Source of the DNA: Methylococcaceae bacterium TMED69
Lineage (GTDB): Bacteria; Pseudomonadota; Gammaproteobacteria; Ga0077536
Reading direction: 5' to 3'
NCBI GenBank assembly: GCA_002170535.1
Contig: NHDW01000006.1
Coordinates: 74,105 to 109,563, forward strand
Length of the DNA: 35,459 nucleotides
Part shown: piece after piece, positions 16,801 through 25,205 of the stretch
Position numbering within the stretch: position 1 is the first letter of the stretch
Layout: every line of letters starts with the position of its first letter
Program-made: the position numbers and the translations under genes
Notes under the pieces: generated by a model
What the model was told of the DNA's origin: nothing
Database searches by the model: none
The model's input: only the letters and a program-made list of their open reading frames with translations

Positions 16801-17225
16801 AATCCTCTAACAAGAAACTTTACGCCTTTAAGGCCGCCTGGGTTATCTGCCGCGTATAGTCTTAAAGCTGTAGTGGCGGTTACACTATAAGCCGAAACCA
16901 TTTGGGCCATTGTAATGCTAGCCGACGCTACTGGAAAGAATGTTTTTGGAAAGTTTCCTAATACCATAAAGGATTTATTGGCTTCTGCGGTTGTGAGCGC
17001 AGATGATGACCTTTCAAAAACCTCTGCAGACGCTGCAACTCTGTTTAGCGAAGCAATAGGACTAACAATGTCGTAATCGATAAACCCAGTATGGCGGCCA
17101 ATATAGTATGGAGTAGCCGTGGAGTTCATGTACGGCAAAGAATTCTGGGTGTATTCGTCTATACCCGGCTGAGTCTCATTTAGTCTTTTGTATCTTTCCG
17201 ATCTTGTTGTATCTTTTTTTGACAT
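13833..17225 (-). CDS. Large virion structural protein, 1130 aa
   Basis: No complete domain is recognised. Residues about 165-265 contain a segment familiar from phage tail proteins: a helix (ELIAKIVKAINGEVDDHIQY), then GLKLIVTATEPGEAGNNFAV and FLSGGTDDGPG, a pattern often seen in sheath or fibre proteins as an Ala-Gly-x-x-Gly-Asn strand followed by a Ser-Gly-Gly-x-Asp loop. The rest is rich in Tyr, Pro, His and Trp, suggesting a large globular beta protein. The start ATG at 17225 overlaps the stop of the 1329-aa gene (TAATG) with GAGG upstream, so translation is coupled. Position between two LamG-bearing tail proteins supports a baseplate or tail-tip component. No enzymatic motif is seen. 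Confidence 0.75.
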   Translation of the reverse strand: MSKKDTTRSERYKRLNETQPGIDEYTQNSLPYMNSTATPYYIGRHTGFIDYDIVSPIASLNRVAASAEVFERSSSALTTAEANKSFMVLGNFPKTFFPVASASITMAQMVSAYSVTATTALRLYAADNPGGLKGVKFLVRGLKRPSQLASENANIRANWVAIAAKKEDNSQLSETELIAKIVKAINGEVDDHIQYGTSYNRESLCPGIIASQSGLKLIVTATEPGEAGNNFAVSNWIPNHINFSYLKDNPASEIIFLSGGTDDGPGKPNVPFDTFKIVNNYENDGNSHHPQRYLKTERNGELRQGFFENFETTFKPGRFSESVPSDMNVAIGWKTYENSSGDINYVKWKLLYFNEIEDFMDTHVFHARYNPNGYAQLLFFSNHQMLSQQNDIADPSDVRKYGSQTLLQYSKLKYPGLEHCLHEIPKEFWDRPVFGNDENIAVMTTSAMTIDPFGSPGSVGGTGLATYSNMPAISLAYWGWNPDPMDNNYGEDLSYGPENATDGEVSRSNLSASLNAVVSDLTSNPWYNTGNHFHSQIHFPNESTGFRLVKKHKQDSAVWHYGQHPHHKKDTVYKEQPKVRWSLHEPRINLISGSLYEINSFRGSFNTVEYLLTQEAMQYSESEPYFELYNTETYDHKLSQMGSMGPGQMVFDITSQHVTFSPQQRHPLGAFTGVVDSNNPLGVPRPIRHYVQIRERDDDSCRFLDHPNNIPFSCGLREVDEDSSYTSYPANAQSFPLPIQYWGYETGVAATSSRFNQLTVQMLGDWLFGISSGRLLVKKEFAQQLSVGDLVRFKADGSTIYGLNHNQVYKIASVTNESPLDTSSPKQFGHITLYLEAQSSGAVLVQSNISNTTYGFSATPQIGPYFEKLTKNGYNPPQVFLEEGEWIEPDPFSAQEFIDRTTGAEVQLDKEIIAALQSGSGTTETIFIEYSAMDKIFTWSTSYPTRTQWYPGKIYNIRSDVNLQIEYIFTRTADSNPPLFVAPVSDELETWVSEDILYKVNNVQAKQPALWVSQLQGQAGNPENFTNNIIINDSTYNTFFFCVVPRPGEVDPAMISKINIIRINPTTVFSKITNDPNGRLQRFSKEDPSAPPIARANLSDIPFDAVEMHCGWPDEAGQRWDSYWYRDLLR

Positions 17226-20200
17226 TATAAGACCTCACTTTTGATTGTGCCAATAATATCTAGAGGCGGTAATTCTGCTGCACGGCGGTCATAAATATCA
17301 ACATGGACATCTCCTTGTTTATATTCATATTTGTGTCTTTCGAAAAAATGTGATTCTATAACAAAATTTACTCCAAAAAACTGCACTGTGTTTGGCATAA
17401 GTCTGTCAATCATTGGGCTGAAATTTATTGAAAACCACTTAAAGAAATCATAAAGTGATTTATAATTTACCTTTTCGGTTAAACGATTGAAATATTTTTC
17501 TCTTATTGCGTCGAGCTCTGGATATGTTACTGCATATTCTAGCTCTGGTGCACCCAGTACGGAATTGAAATACCCCAAATCACTTATGATGTTTACCATA
17601 TCCTCATTTATTCTTTGAACCGATGACATTTCAATTGAAAACCTTCTATCATCGACAGCAGTTAATTCATCCGGATCATACATGGGTCCAAATTTTACGC
17701 CTCTTCGCTCAGCTAATTCCTGATCCTGATATGAATTAACCCTGATTTTGTTGGTTGTAATAAACTGATCAAAATTAGGATTAATTATACTGTAGTAAAC
17801 AGGAACTGACCCTAGAGCTTGAGACCCAGATGGCTTCGGAGGAGTTCCTCCTATAGTAGCATTTCCAAATGCGCAACGGAACGAACTAGTTAGCCCATTT
17901 TGCGCCAAGTCATCTATAGTGATTGCACAGTTTTCGTCAAAATTGTTGGCTTCCTGATAGAAATCATGTGCAACCCTAAGTCTTTCCCATCCTCCGTCGA
18001 TTACCGAACCCTCATATCTTTCAGAACTAGTGGCAATATTAAAGTTTCTGTGTGACCCGGTTACTCTTGTTTGGGCTATGAAATTATAATTTGTTATTGG
18101 GTCATCTGAACCCACTGATTCTGGATTTATAGCATGCTCTCTTCTTTCTTTGTCTGATAGAGATTTTGTCCAAAATCTAACTGAAGAAACTTTTCCCCCA
18201 AAAGCATATCCCTCGGATGCTGTTGCTGCCAACAAGGCTGTGGATGGATCTGTTTCTGTTGATAACTGCTTAACAAACCCATTGTTTGTGGTCATAGTTC
18301 CTGGAGCTGAGAGGTTTGAATGTTCCTGTATTGGGTCTCCCACACTAAAAAATGTACCATGAGGTGTGAAATCAGCGTTGAATGCCGCTAAAACGTTGTT
18401 TGATGTGCTAGCATAATAAGAACTAGCAGAATGCACAGAAAACAATCCATCAACCGTTGGCCGAGATGCGTACAAGCTTATTTTTGATTTTCCTTTTCCT
18501 AGCTTATGATCTACATTGATGTACCACCTAGCACCATCGAATATGTTTACGTTTGGTATGGTCAGATCTGCATGAACCGGTGTGTAAGTTACTAACGAGG
18601 CAACATCGAATGTTAAGTTATCGCCTCCGGCGCCGCCGAGTTGGCTGTTCTGAATTGTCCAAGTGGAGTTTATTTGATATCCTGTTCCTGGTGTAATTAC
18701 TGTCATGGAATTAACAGTTCCCGACTGAATAACTACCTGAATTGTTGCGCCGGTTCCATGTTGAGCAGAGACCCCTGTGGCACCATCCGTAAACGTGTAC
18801 GTAGCATCTGTCCAAGCTGCACCGGAGTTTGTTGAGGCTGTATCTAGAGTCGCGATCGCTCCGGCAGGTGTATGTGACGCCGACATAAACAACCTAAGTG
18901 ACGAGTCTAAGTTAGCATCAGACTCGGAGCGACAAGCATTTAACTGAATATATTTATATATGTTATTTGATGAATCAGAAGTTCTAGACTGAACTTGAAA
19001 AAGAGACTGCGTTAAATAAAGATTGTTTGAACCGGAGGTTGGCAAATGGTAATGTCCCTCATAAGACCACGACCCTGATGTAAACTGCGTCTCTATTGGC
19101 CTCTCTGCTGCCTGTACGATTTTTATGTCCCCAGCTTCCATAAGTATTTTTGATGCGCTTGGTCCAGATGCTCCATCTGGCGCGCCTGGGCAATGTCTAA
19201 ACGCCTTTAGCAAGGACGATGTTAAAGCGCATGGATATGTTGTTAACTGTGCTTCTAGTCCAACATCCATCACATTAAAGTTTGCAAATTTATAGTTTGA
19301 CTCTTTTTTAATTCTAGAATCTGATAATGTTAGCGTTCTAGATCCTCCGTATTCCCTCATTCTAAAGCTAGTTTCAACATTAATTCCAACAGCATTCATT
19401 AAACTCTTGATTGATTTAATTGTTCCTTTAGATCTGATTAAGTAAGGAAACTGTATTATAAGCTGCGCCCACAACTGGGTTATTACTTTTTTAAGGGATG
19501 ACGACGTTCTTCCTTTTTCAAATGTTAGATTTTTAGTATCATGATACTGGGTTGGCATTGCGTCTGTGAAAGGGTTTGGTAACTCAAAACCATAATATCT
19601 CGCTAAAAATGGCATAAAGTTTAAGGGAACGGAATCTTCGGCGTCATAATTTGCTATTCTTAAAGTCTTGAATGCGTCGATGTATATTTTTAACTCATCA
19701 AAATATGCAGCCCACATCAATAAAAACATAGTGATTATTTGTGCTTGTGGAATTTGGCCGCCTCCAGGCATGTTAACCGTGCTTTTATATATTTTTCCGC
19801 GATCACCATCTTCTGTTTCAAAACCTTCAGCATATTGAGCTTCTAAAAAATAATGCTTGGGAATCAATTTAGTAATTAAATTTGGGTTGTTTATATCGTA
19901 CCTACTAGCAGACAAAAGCAGATTTTCGTTAATTGTTAGTATGTCTGGATATGAAGGAAAAAGAACCGGTTGTGTATTTTTGTTCTCTGTTATCAGGGGT
20001 ACATTATAGACACCGGTGTCTTTCTCTCTATATAAATTTGCTGAAACGGTTCCTTGGGTTGTGGCATGTAAACCATGACCGCTCGAATCTAACAGCACAT
20101 CGCTGTTGTCAAAAGACCCGGTAGGCTCATTAAATTTATAATATAGTTGAAGACCTTCCTGCGCATAAACTCCGGACTCTGAAATTTCGCGAATGTCTTT

Positions 20201-21214
20201 TGAGGCATGCATTACGTTCCAGATTTTAAAATCATCTATGGAACCGGTTAATTGATCGGCGGCTGTCCATGTTTGAACTGTCCCATTTTCGTCTCTATAA
20301 TACGCATTTGGATATACCCATCCTCCTATTGCCAAATTAGGATCATTAAGACCCTTTGAATTAGCATCTCTCATAAAGGATCCAAACTCAGTAGTTTGAC
20401 TGCTAGTGGCAACTAAATTAGCATCAACATACAGATAAAGCTTGTCTGTAATCCCCCTATCATACTGGACACATACATGGTTAAATTTCCCTCTTTCTAA
20501 TTCGTATTCCGCGGTCAAAGACTGGACGTTGGCGGTGGCCGAGCCCGATGACATGATTATCTGCAATTTATAATCAGTGTCTCCTGAGGAAGCAGGGTTT
20601 GTTCCTATTGTTATTCCTGTGTATCCATCTGATCCTGCATATGAAAAAATATTTCTTTTTCCAGATACCGTAGTACCCTGGCCTGGAAATGCAAAATGAA
20701 AGTCAATTTGAAAGGCTCGTTCCTGTATTCGGTTTCCTATAACGGGCTGGTATTTTGCATTTCTTGACAATGCTGGGAACAAATAACCGGTTCTATCTTT
20801 TAGTTTTAAATAATGATCACCATGAAAGCTATGATAACCAGTGTATTTTGGAAAAAGTGAATAAACGTATGATTCAAATCCCGAAAGGCCATCTAAAAAG
20901 TTCCACAATTCGCTCTCTGGGCCGTCGAATGGAAAACTATTAATTATTTTATCAAATGCTACGTTTACTTTGGATTCTGCACTGTTAAAAAAACAATGGT
21001 TTGTAAAATCACTCCAATCCGTTAAAATTTGCTGGGTTGATCTAATTCCTGATCCTGGCTGATCTGTTCTCCACGAAGAAAAAGACGCCGTTCCTATCGG
21101 TTGGGATTGCGACATCAGAAACGAATTTGTTACTTCCCTATAGGAATTTCCGCCTCGTTGAATGTTTGCCCAATCTGATGACGCAAACAAATATTTTCCA
21201 GATTTTGTTGTCAT
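17225..21214 (-). CDS. Giant baseplate wedge-like protein with two LamG-like domains, 1329 aa
   Basis: Residues about 155-390 form a LamG-type jelly roll (AFQIDFHFAF, FNHVCVQYDRG, KLYLYVDANLVATS, LTGSIDDFKIWN, LQLYYKFNE). Residues about 520-625 (LARYYGFELPNPF, LIRSKGTIKSIKSLMNAVGI, then MREYGG) resemble the conserved region of P2 gpI-type tail proteins, counterparts of the T4 gp7 wedge core. A second jelly roll spans about 715-1050, ending in FGGKVSSVRFWTKSLSDKER. Between its strands sits a separate beta module (about 790-875, containing VITPGTGYQ and LTFDVAS). The C-terminal 200 residues are helical (YFNRLTEKVNYKSLYDFFKWF). The gene follows gp25, gp6 and a 525-aa gene, overlapping the latter by ATGA. 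In P2 the order W-J-I is the same. A gp7-like wedge role is inferred. Confidence 0.78.
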   Translation of the reverse strand: MTTKSGKYLFASSDWANIQRGGNSYREVTNSFLMSQSQPIGTASFSSWRTDQPGSGIRSTQQILTDWSDFTNHCFFNSAESKVNVAFDKIINSFPFDGPESELWNFLDGLSGFESYVYSLFPKYTGYHSFHGDHYLKLKDRTGYLFPALSRNAKYQPVIGNRIQERAFQIDFHFAFPGQGTTVSGKRNIFSYAGSDGYTGITIGTNPASSGDTDYKLQIIMSSGSATANVQSLTAEYELERGKFNHVCVQYDRGITDKLYLYVDANLVATSSQTTEFGSFMRDANSKGLNDPNLAIGGWVYPNAYYRDENGTVQTWTAADQLTGSIDDFKIWNVMHASKDIREISESGVYAQEGLQLYYKFNEPTGSFDNSDVLLDSSGHGLHATTQGTVSANLYREKDTGVYNVPLITENKNTQPVLFPSYPDILTINENLLLSASRYDINNPNLITKLIPKHYFLEAQYAEGFETEDGDRGKIYKSTVNMPGGGQIPQAQIITMFLLMWAAYFDELKIYIDAFKTLRIANYDAEDSVPLNFMPFLARYYGFELPNPFTDAMPTQYHDTKNLTFEKGRTSSSLKKVITQLWAQLIIQFPYLIRSKGTIKSIKSLMNAVGINVETSFRMREYGGSRTLTLSDSRIKKESNYKFANFNVMDVGLEAQLTTYPCALTSSLLKAFRHCPGAPDGASGPSASKILMEAGDIKIVQAAERPIETQFTSGSWSYEGHYHLPTSGSNNLYLTQSLFQVQSRTSDSSNNIYKYIQLNACRSESDANLDSSLRLFMSASHTPAGAIATLDTASTNSGAAWTDATYTFTDGATGVSAQHGTGATIQVVIQSGTVNSMTVITPGTGYQINSTWTIQNSQLGGAGGDNLTFDVASLVTYTPVHADLTIPNVNIFDGARWYINVDHKLGKGKSKISLYASRPTVDGLFSVHSASSYYASTSNNVLAAFNADFTPHGTFFSVGDPIQEHSNLSAPGTMTTNNGFVKQLSTETDPSTALLAATASEGYAFGGKVSSVRFWTKSLSDKERREHAINPESVGSDDPITNYNFIAQTRVTGSHRNFNIATSSERYEGSVIDGGWERLRVAHDFYQEANNFDENCAITIDDLAQNGLTSSFRCAFGNATIGGTPPKPSGSQALGSVPVYYSIINPNFDQFITTNKIRVNSYQDQELAERRGVKFGPMYDPDELTAVDDRRFSIEMSSVQRINEDMVNIISDLGYFNSVLGAPELEYAVTYPELDAIREKYFNRLTEKVNYKSLYDFFKWFSINFSPMIDRLMPNTVQFFGVNFVIESHFFERHKYEYKQGDVHVDIYDRRAAELPPLDIIGTIKSEVL

Positions 21215-22788
21215 TTAACAATGAACCTCGTGTGTGTTTCGTATATTGAAGAGGTACCCCTTTCAACAACTAACAGATTGATCGTGTAAGCTTTTCCAGA
21301 TGGCAATATGTCTATTGGTAAGTCGAAATACATTCCGTCAGCATCTGAATTAATTCTAGTAGCATTTGTTGTATCCGATTTCTTAAAATCTACTAATGTC
21401 TCACCGTTGTCAGCATCCTTTATTTGATAGTAAACCTCTTTCAAAGCAATCGACGTAAGAGCAAACGGGTATCTTGATGGCTCATCGGCTCTATTTCTGT
21501 CTCGGGCAAAAACCCTTACTCTGCCGTTTGATCCCTTTTTGTATTCTGATTTTAAATCAAGTATTGAAAATCTTAAGTCTCTTCTAGATCTGTTTGCCAG
21601 AATATTTGGCGCGTATATGGTTATTTCTTTTTCGAGGTAAACATATTTTTTGTTAGTTGCATCCTTCCATCTTTCCGTCATTGTAATTGAGCCACTGTCT
21701 ATTAGGTGTTGCTCTAAAGTCTTAGAGTAGGATGTTGTTGTTTGATCAAATTGGTTTAGAGAAAATGAAGCGGAATATAAACCGGTCTGGTACATTCCGT
21801 TTAACAGAACTTGCCCTGCGGAAATAGACGCAGTAAACGAACCGGTTGCTAAAGTTAGCTCTAGACAGTCGGCCCCTGTTAAAGTAGTAACGTTTGTTAC
21901 GTCAGCTGACGTGGAGCCTGAAAGTAAGTTTGCCGGTTTGTTGTAATTGTATGAACTAAGATATAGTGATCCGGATGTTCCAAATTCTAACATGTTATGA
22001 TAATCAATAACACTAGAATCCCATTCAGCCCTTATTCTTGGTCTCTTGTACGGGTTTCTTGAATGTCTAGACGCGAATCTTTTAACAAATCTTGTTTTTG
22101 AATCCCACTCTTCCGATCCTGAAAACGCCAATAAAAATCCACAGTCTGGTATAAAACCGCACATGCTAGCGCTAGCAATTGTTGTTATATCTAAACTTAA
22201 ATTTTCTCTCCCTGTTTCAAAATACTGCTGAGCCGTTAAATTAATCATTGCGGAAGAGGCATAATTGTCTGCATCTTGCACTAATAAATTTCCAGATGAA
22301 ATTAAATCAATGTTTGAGGAGCCTAAAGACCCTGAAGACTTAGCTCCAGTTTCGTCCCATAGATTATTTGAACTGTTTGAATAGGAAGCAGTCACCCAGT
22401 TTACTCTGTCTAAATCGTTGAAATAAACTACGTCTGTTCCAATTCCTTCGTCGAAGCTTCTAGAAAGAGGATACAGAACCAGGGTAAAATTAGACGGTGC
22501 GACCTGTGTTCCCTGAACATCAAACATCTCCAAGTAAACTTTAAAACTTGAATCGTCCATAGACACTTTGTCTTTTAGCGATGACGAAAATTCTGAAAGA
22601 TTGAATTTTATTAAACCTCTTGACAATTCTATTGGCGTGTCTTCACCGGAAATTGATGATTCATTATATAGCTTGAAAAGATCTATCGTGCTAGCATAGC
22701 CTACGTTAGCATCCGTAACTCTAGTTTTTGAATCAATTATTTTGTTTGTAATATAAGAATCCTTACTAGCTGTAATTTGTAATATCAT
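21211..22788 (-). CDS. Beta-rich baseplate-associated protein, 525 aa, DNRLRE/CBM96-like N-terminus
   Basis: The N-terminal 110 residues read like the DNRLRE/CBM96-type beta sandwich: TASKDSYITN, then NVGYASTIDLFKLYN, then RGLIKFNLSEFSSSLKD and KVYLEMFDV. That is a D-S-Y start, a G-Y-A-S-T strand and a K-F-N-L strand. Family members often bind carbohydrate or act as structural beta modules. The rest is beta-prone, with a basic central patch (RFASRHSRNPYKRPRIRAEW, about 236-255) and a C-terminal phrase YTINLLVVERGTSSIYETHT. It starts 12 bp after gp6 with AGAGG upstream and overlaps the next gene by ATGA. Lying between gp6 and a gpI/gp7-like protein, it is likely a baseplate component. The domain match is from pattern memory only. 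Confidence 0.72.
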   Translation of the reverse strand: MILQITASKDSYITNKIIDSKTRVTDANVGYASTIDLFKLYNESSISGEDTPIELSRGLIKFNLSEFSSSLKDKVSMDDSSFKVYLEMFDVQGTQVAPSNFTLVLYPLSRSFDEGIGTDVVYFNDLDRVNWVTASYSNSSNNLWDETGAKSSGSLGSSNIDLISSGNLLVQDADNYASSAMINLTAQQYFETGRENLSLDITTIASASMCGFIPDCGFLLAFSGSEEWDSKTRFVKRFASRHSRNPYKRPRIRAEWDSSVIDYHNMLEFGTSGSLYLSSYNYNKPANLLSGSTSADVTNVTTLTGADCLELTLATGSFTASISAGQVLLNGMYQTGLYSASFSLNQFDQTTTSYSKTLEQHLIDSGSITMTERWKDATNKKYVYLEKEITIYAPNILANRSRRDLRFSILDLKSEYKKGSNGRVRVFARDRNRADEPSRYPFALTSIALKEVYYQIKDADNGETLVDFKKSDTTNATRINSDADGMYFDLPIDILPSGKAYTINLLVVERGTSSIYETHTRFIVK

Positions 22789-22799
22789 TTTTTACCTCT

Positions 22800-24632
22800 T
22801 TATTGGACGCTTATAATAATGTCATCGTCTGGAAATCTACATTCAAATATATCACCTGGTGACGCAAAATAAATCCCTTTTGCTTTGATTGAAGACATAT
22901 CAACAAAAGCATCGGAATATGCTCTACCAAGAACGGTGCCATTAACACATTCTAGCCTAATGCTAACTAATGAAAGTACTCCGGTCACTCCAATAATAGA
23001 ATAAATTAAATCCGATTCGTTAATCGGCTGCCCTATTTGAAAATTATCTATTCTAACTACGTTTTTAACTGACTCAATAACGTTGGAAACAACATCTAGC
23101 TTGTTCGCGTTTGGTGCGCAGACAATGTCTGCGTATATTCTATAATTTACAACCCTTGCATCTAATATATCTAAAGCGTCACCAACCAATCTAAATTGAT
23201 TTAAGTAAACTGACAGATTATCTTTTAAAAGATCTGGCGACATTTCCAAATTGCCCGCCGAATCTTTTGAGACAATGTATAAAACGGAAGCTAAATTGTT
23301 ATTTGGATTATCAGAAATTCCTGCCCTAAATATTCTACCAAAGTCATTAGGTAGAGTGTAAACTCTTGCCATCAGATCTTCTTTCGTCACAATTCTGTTT
23401 TGCATTGATCTAGCCGCAGGAATAGCTTGTTTAATATCTGTTATCGTTTGAGCTGCAGCGCCACCTGAAGCTGCATTTGGGTTACTGATTACTACTGAAT
23501 TTTTAACTGACGACGCAGTTTCCGACCCTGCAGAATCCTGAAATTTTATATTTAATCCGGTTATCGTTGTTATAGAATCAGGAGCTACGTTATGAGATGC
23601 TCCACCTCCATACCGGTATGTAATGCTTAATGTCGTGTTTTGCGGGGCAATTCCTAGTGTTTTTGTTCTTAGTAAATTGTTTGGATCGATACTGAATTCA
23701 GAAAAAGCTGTCTTTCCATAAAGTGGAAGAGCCAAATCTGATGGATCTGGAACTAACTCGTCCGCTAGTGATTTTGCGTCGCCGCCGCCGAAGGTAAGAG
23801 TTGTAGTTCTAGTCCTAATGTCTGTTGTTAATGTGTATCTGTAAGGAGCTGGAATGACCTCTAATCCTGAAATTTTGGCAGTAGGGTCTATAATTTTTCT
23901 AAAAACTGTATCTTGACTTAGAGATTCTACTTCGTAGTAATCGTTTCCATCGGTATCTATTACTCTCATAACTGCGGAAACGTTTGCGTAACTTAGAGAT
24001 ATTTTTCTAAACTTTTTGAACTCTGAAATTGGAGTTCTTTCTGTAATCATTTTTCCAGAAACACAACGACCGGATAAATACATCGTATAAGACTGCGGGG
24101 TGGTTCCGGTCGGAATATAAGGGGTTACGGTTGCAACGTATTCTCCTGATGGTTTTTTTTCTGAAAAATCTAAATCCTCGGTTAGGTAAAAAGAGACACC
24201 GGTGTCGGCCTGGATTGACGTATTTTCCAATATGACCGGTAATGCGGTAGGATCTGGCTCGTAAAGTCCGGTTGATGAATTTACTACAGCTGGAACCTCT
24301 ATATAAAAATTCACTTCTGCAACCGCTGGGGCTGCTCCGACTATTTTCACTCCTGCGTTTATTGCATGCATTTCTATGTTATCCATCTCAGTGGCAAGGA
24401 GTGGATTTACTTCATGAAATTGATGGTCTAGATAAAAACTTAGATTATCACCGATAAGAGCAGCCATGTCTAAGAACAGGCCTCCGAGTGATGCTTCGGA
24501 AAAATCCTGTATTTTATCTGGAAAATACGTTGTTGCATACCGGTATAATTCTGATCTAAACCCCGAAAAGTCTCTTGCTAAATAACTTCTTGGAATTCTG
24601 TTTTTTAATTGGTTTTTAATATCTTCTGACAC
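22800..24632 (-). CDS. gp6: Baseplate wedge subunit gp6-like (J family), 610 aa
   Basis: This protein resembles T4 gp6/P2 gpJ, which dimerises and joins gp7 to form the ring of wedges around the tail hub. The N-terminal signature is clear: ARDFSGFRSELYRYA (about 19-33), PDKIQDFSEASLGGLFLDMA (about 38-57), then YLDHQFHEVN. A J-type core follows, including the region around AARSMQNRIVTKEDLMARVY (about 407-426), typical of baseplate J proteins. The C-terminus has small beta segments. The start is GTG at 24632 with a strong TGGAGGAT Shine-Dalgarno eight bases upstream; no in-frame ATG fits better. It lies 5 bp after gp25. Length is close to the 660 residues of T4 gp6. Confidence in the family is high. 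Confidence 0.92.
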   Translation of the reverse strand: MSEDIKNQLKNRIPRSYLARDFSGFRSELYRYATTYFPDKIQDFSEASLGGLFLDMAALIGDNLSFYLDHQFHEVNPLLATEMDNIEMHAINAGVKIVGAAPAVAEVNFYIEVPAVVNSSTGLYEPDPTALPVILENTSIQADTGVSFYLTEDLDFSEKKPSGEYVATVTPYIPTGTTPQSYTMYLSGRCVSGKMITERTPISEFKKFRKISLSYANVSAVMRVIDTDGNDYYEVESLSQDTVFRKIIDPTAKISGLEVIPAPYRYTLTTDIRTRTTTLTFGGGDAKSLADELVPDPSDLALPLYGKTAFSEFSIDPNNLLRTKTLGIAPQNTTLSITYRYGGGASHNVAPDSITTITGLNIKFQDSAGSETASSVKNSVVISNPNAASGGAAAQTITDIKQAIPAARSMQNRIVTKEDLMARVYTLPNDFGRIFRAGISDNPNNNLASVLYIVSKDSAGNLEMSPDLLKDNLSVYLNQFRLVGDALDILDARVVNYRIYADIVCAPNANKLDVVSNVIESVKNVVRIDNFQIGQPINESDLIYSIIGVTGVLSLVSIRLECVNGTVLGRAYSDAFVDMSSIKAKGIYFASPGDIFECRFPDDDIIISVQ

Positions 24633-24637
24633 TTATT

Positions 24638-25162
24638 TTATCCTCCAATGTAAAGCATTACTTCTAACGATCTTAAGCGCGCGTCGATTCTTGGGATTCT
24701 ATAAGTAACCTTCATTGCAACTTTGGCGACCTCTTTATTATCGTTGTGGTCAGTAAAAGATTCAAAAGTTTCCAATTTAACATATGGCATGTATTTTGAA
24801 ACCGACCTTTTAATTCTAGAGATTGCTTCCACTTCAAAATTCTCGTTTCCGAACTCAAAAACTAGTTCCCCTAAATTTGCGCCAAAATCGAATAGACCTA
24901 GTCTTTCACCATGATTTGTCTGGAGCAAGTTTCTCAAGTTGTCCGACACTTGTTGACCCATGTCTTTGTGCATCGCAAACAAAGAGCTGCCATTCCCGAA
25001 AGCAATTGGAGTTTTAATTCCTATTGGTAAAGCAATTGTTTCAACCGAATCTTCTATCGCTTTCATGGTTGAAACAGTTTCGCCCACGCTTTTAAAACTA
25101 TAGACCCTTCTGTTTCTTAATGATTCAGTCTCGTATTTTTTGGAATTGTAATCGATACTCAT
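24638..25162 (-). CDS. gp25: Baseplate wedge subunit gp25-like (W family), 174 aa
   Basis: The conserved GPW/gp25 signature is present. It includes TPIAFGNGSSLFAM (51-64), QTNHGERLGLFDFGANLGEL (81-100; compare the usual Thr-x-x-Gly-Glu-Arg ... Phe-Gly pattern), a middle helix with IKRSVSKYMPYVKL and a C-terminal pair of strands. The fold is lysozyme-like in appearance but non-enzymatic. gp25 is thought to initiate sheath polymerisation at the baseplate. Length is longer than T4 gp25 (132 aa) because of an N-terminal extension of about 35 residues. It lies directly before gp6, as in many contractile-tail operons. The Shine-Dalgarno (GGAG, 25173-25170) falls inside a potential hairpin described separately. 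Confidence 0.92.
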   Translation of the reverse strand: MSIDYNSKKYETESLRNRRVYSFKSVGETVSTMKAIEDSVETIALPIGIKTPIAFGNGSSLFAMHKDMGQQVSDNLRNLLQTNHGERLGLFDFGANLGELVFEFGNENFEVEAISRIKRSVSKYMPYVKLETFESFTDHNDNKEVAKVAMKVTYRIPRIDARLRSLEVMLYIGG

Positions 25163-25163
25163 G

Positions 25164-25197
25164 TCTCAGCTCCGCAGTAATAAATATGAGCCTGAGA
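25164..25197 (-). promoter_or_regulatory. Inverted repeat overlapping the gp25 ribosome binding site
   Basis: The 43-bp gap before gp25 contains TCTCAGCTC (25164-25172) and GAG-C-CTGAGA (25188-25197). These form a 9-bp stem with one bulged base and a 15-base AT-rich loop. In the minus-strand transcript the 3' arm is GAGCTGAGA, which contains part of the gp25 Shine-Dalgarno GGAG, one to two bases before the ATG. No T-run follows, so it is not a terminator. It could limit gp25 translation initiation or mark an RNA-processing site. This is inference from sequence only. Confidence 0.45.
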
Positions 25198-25205
25198 TAA
25201 ATACC

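Noticed and set aside
18951-18958. Minus-strand TATAAATA as a late promoter
   Set aside because: The motif is inside the coding region of the 1329-aa gene, encoding a Tyr-Lys-Tyr stretch, far from any gene start.
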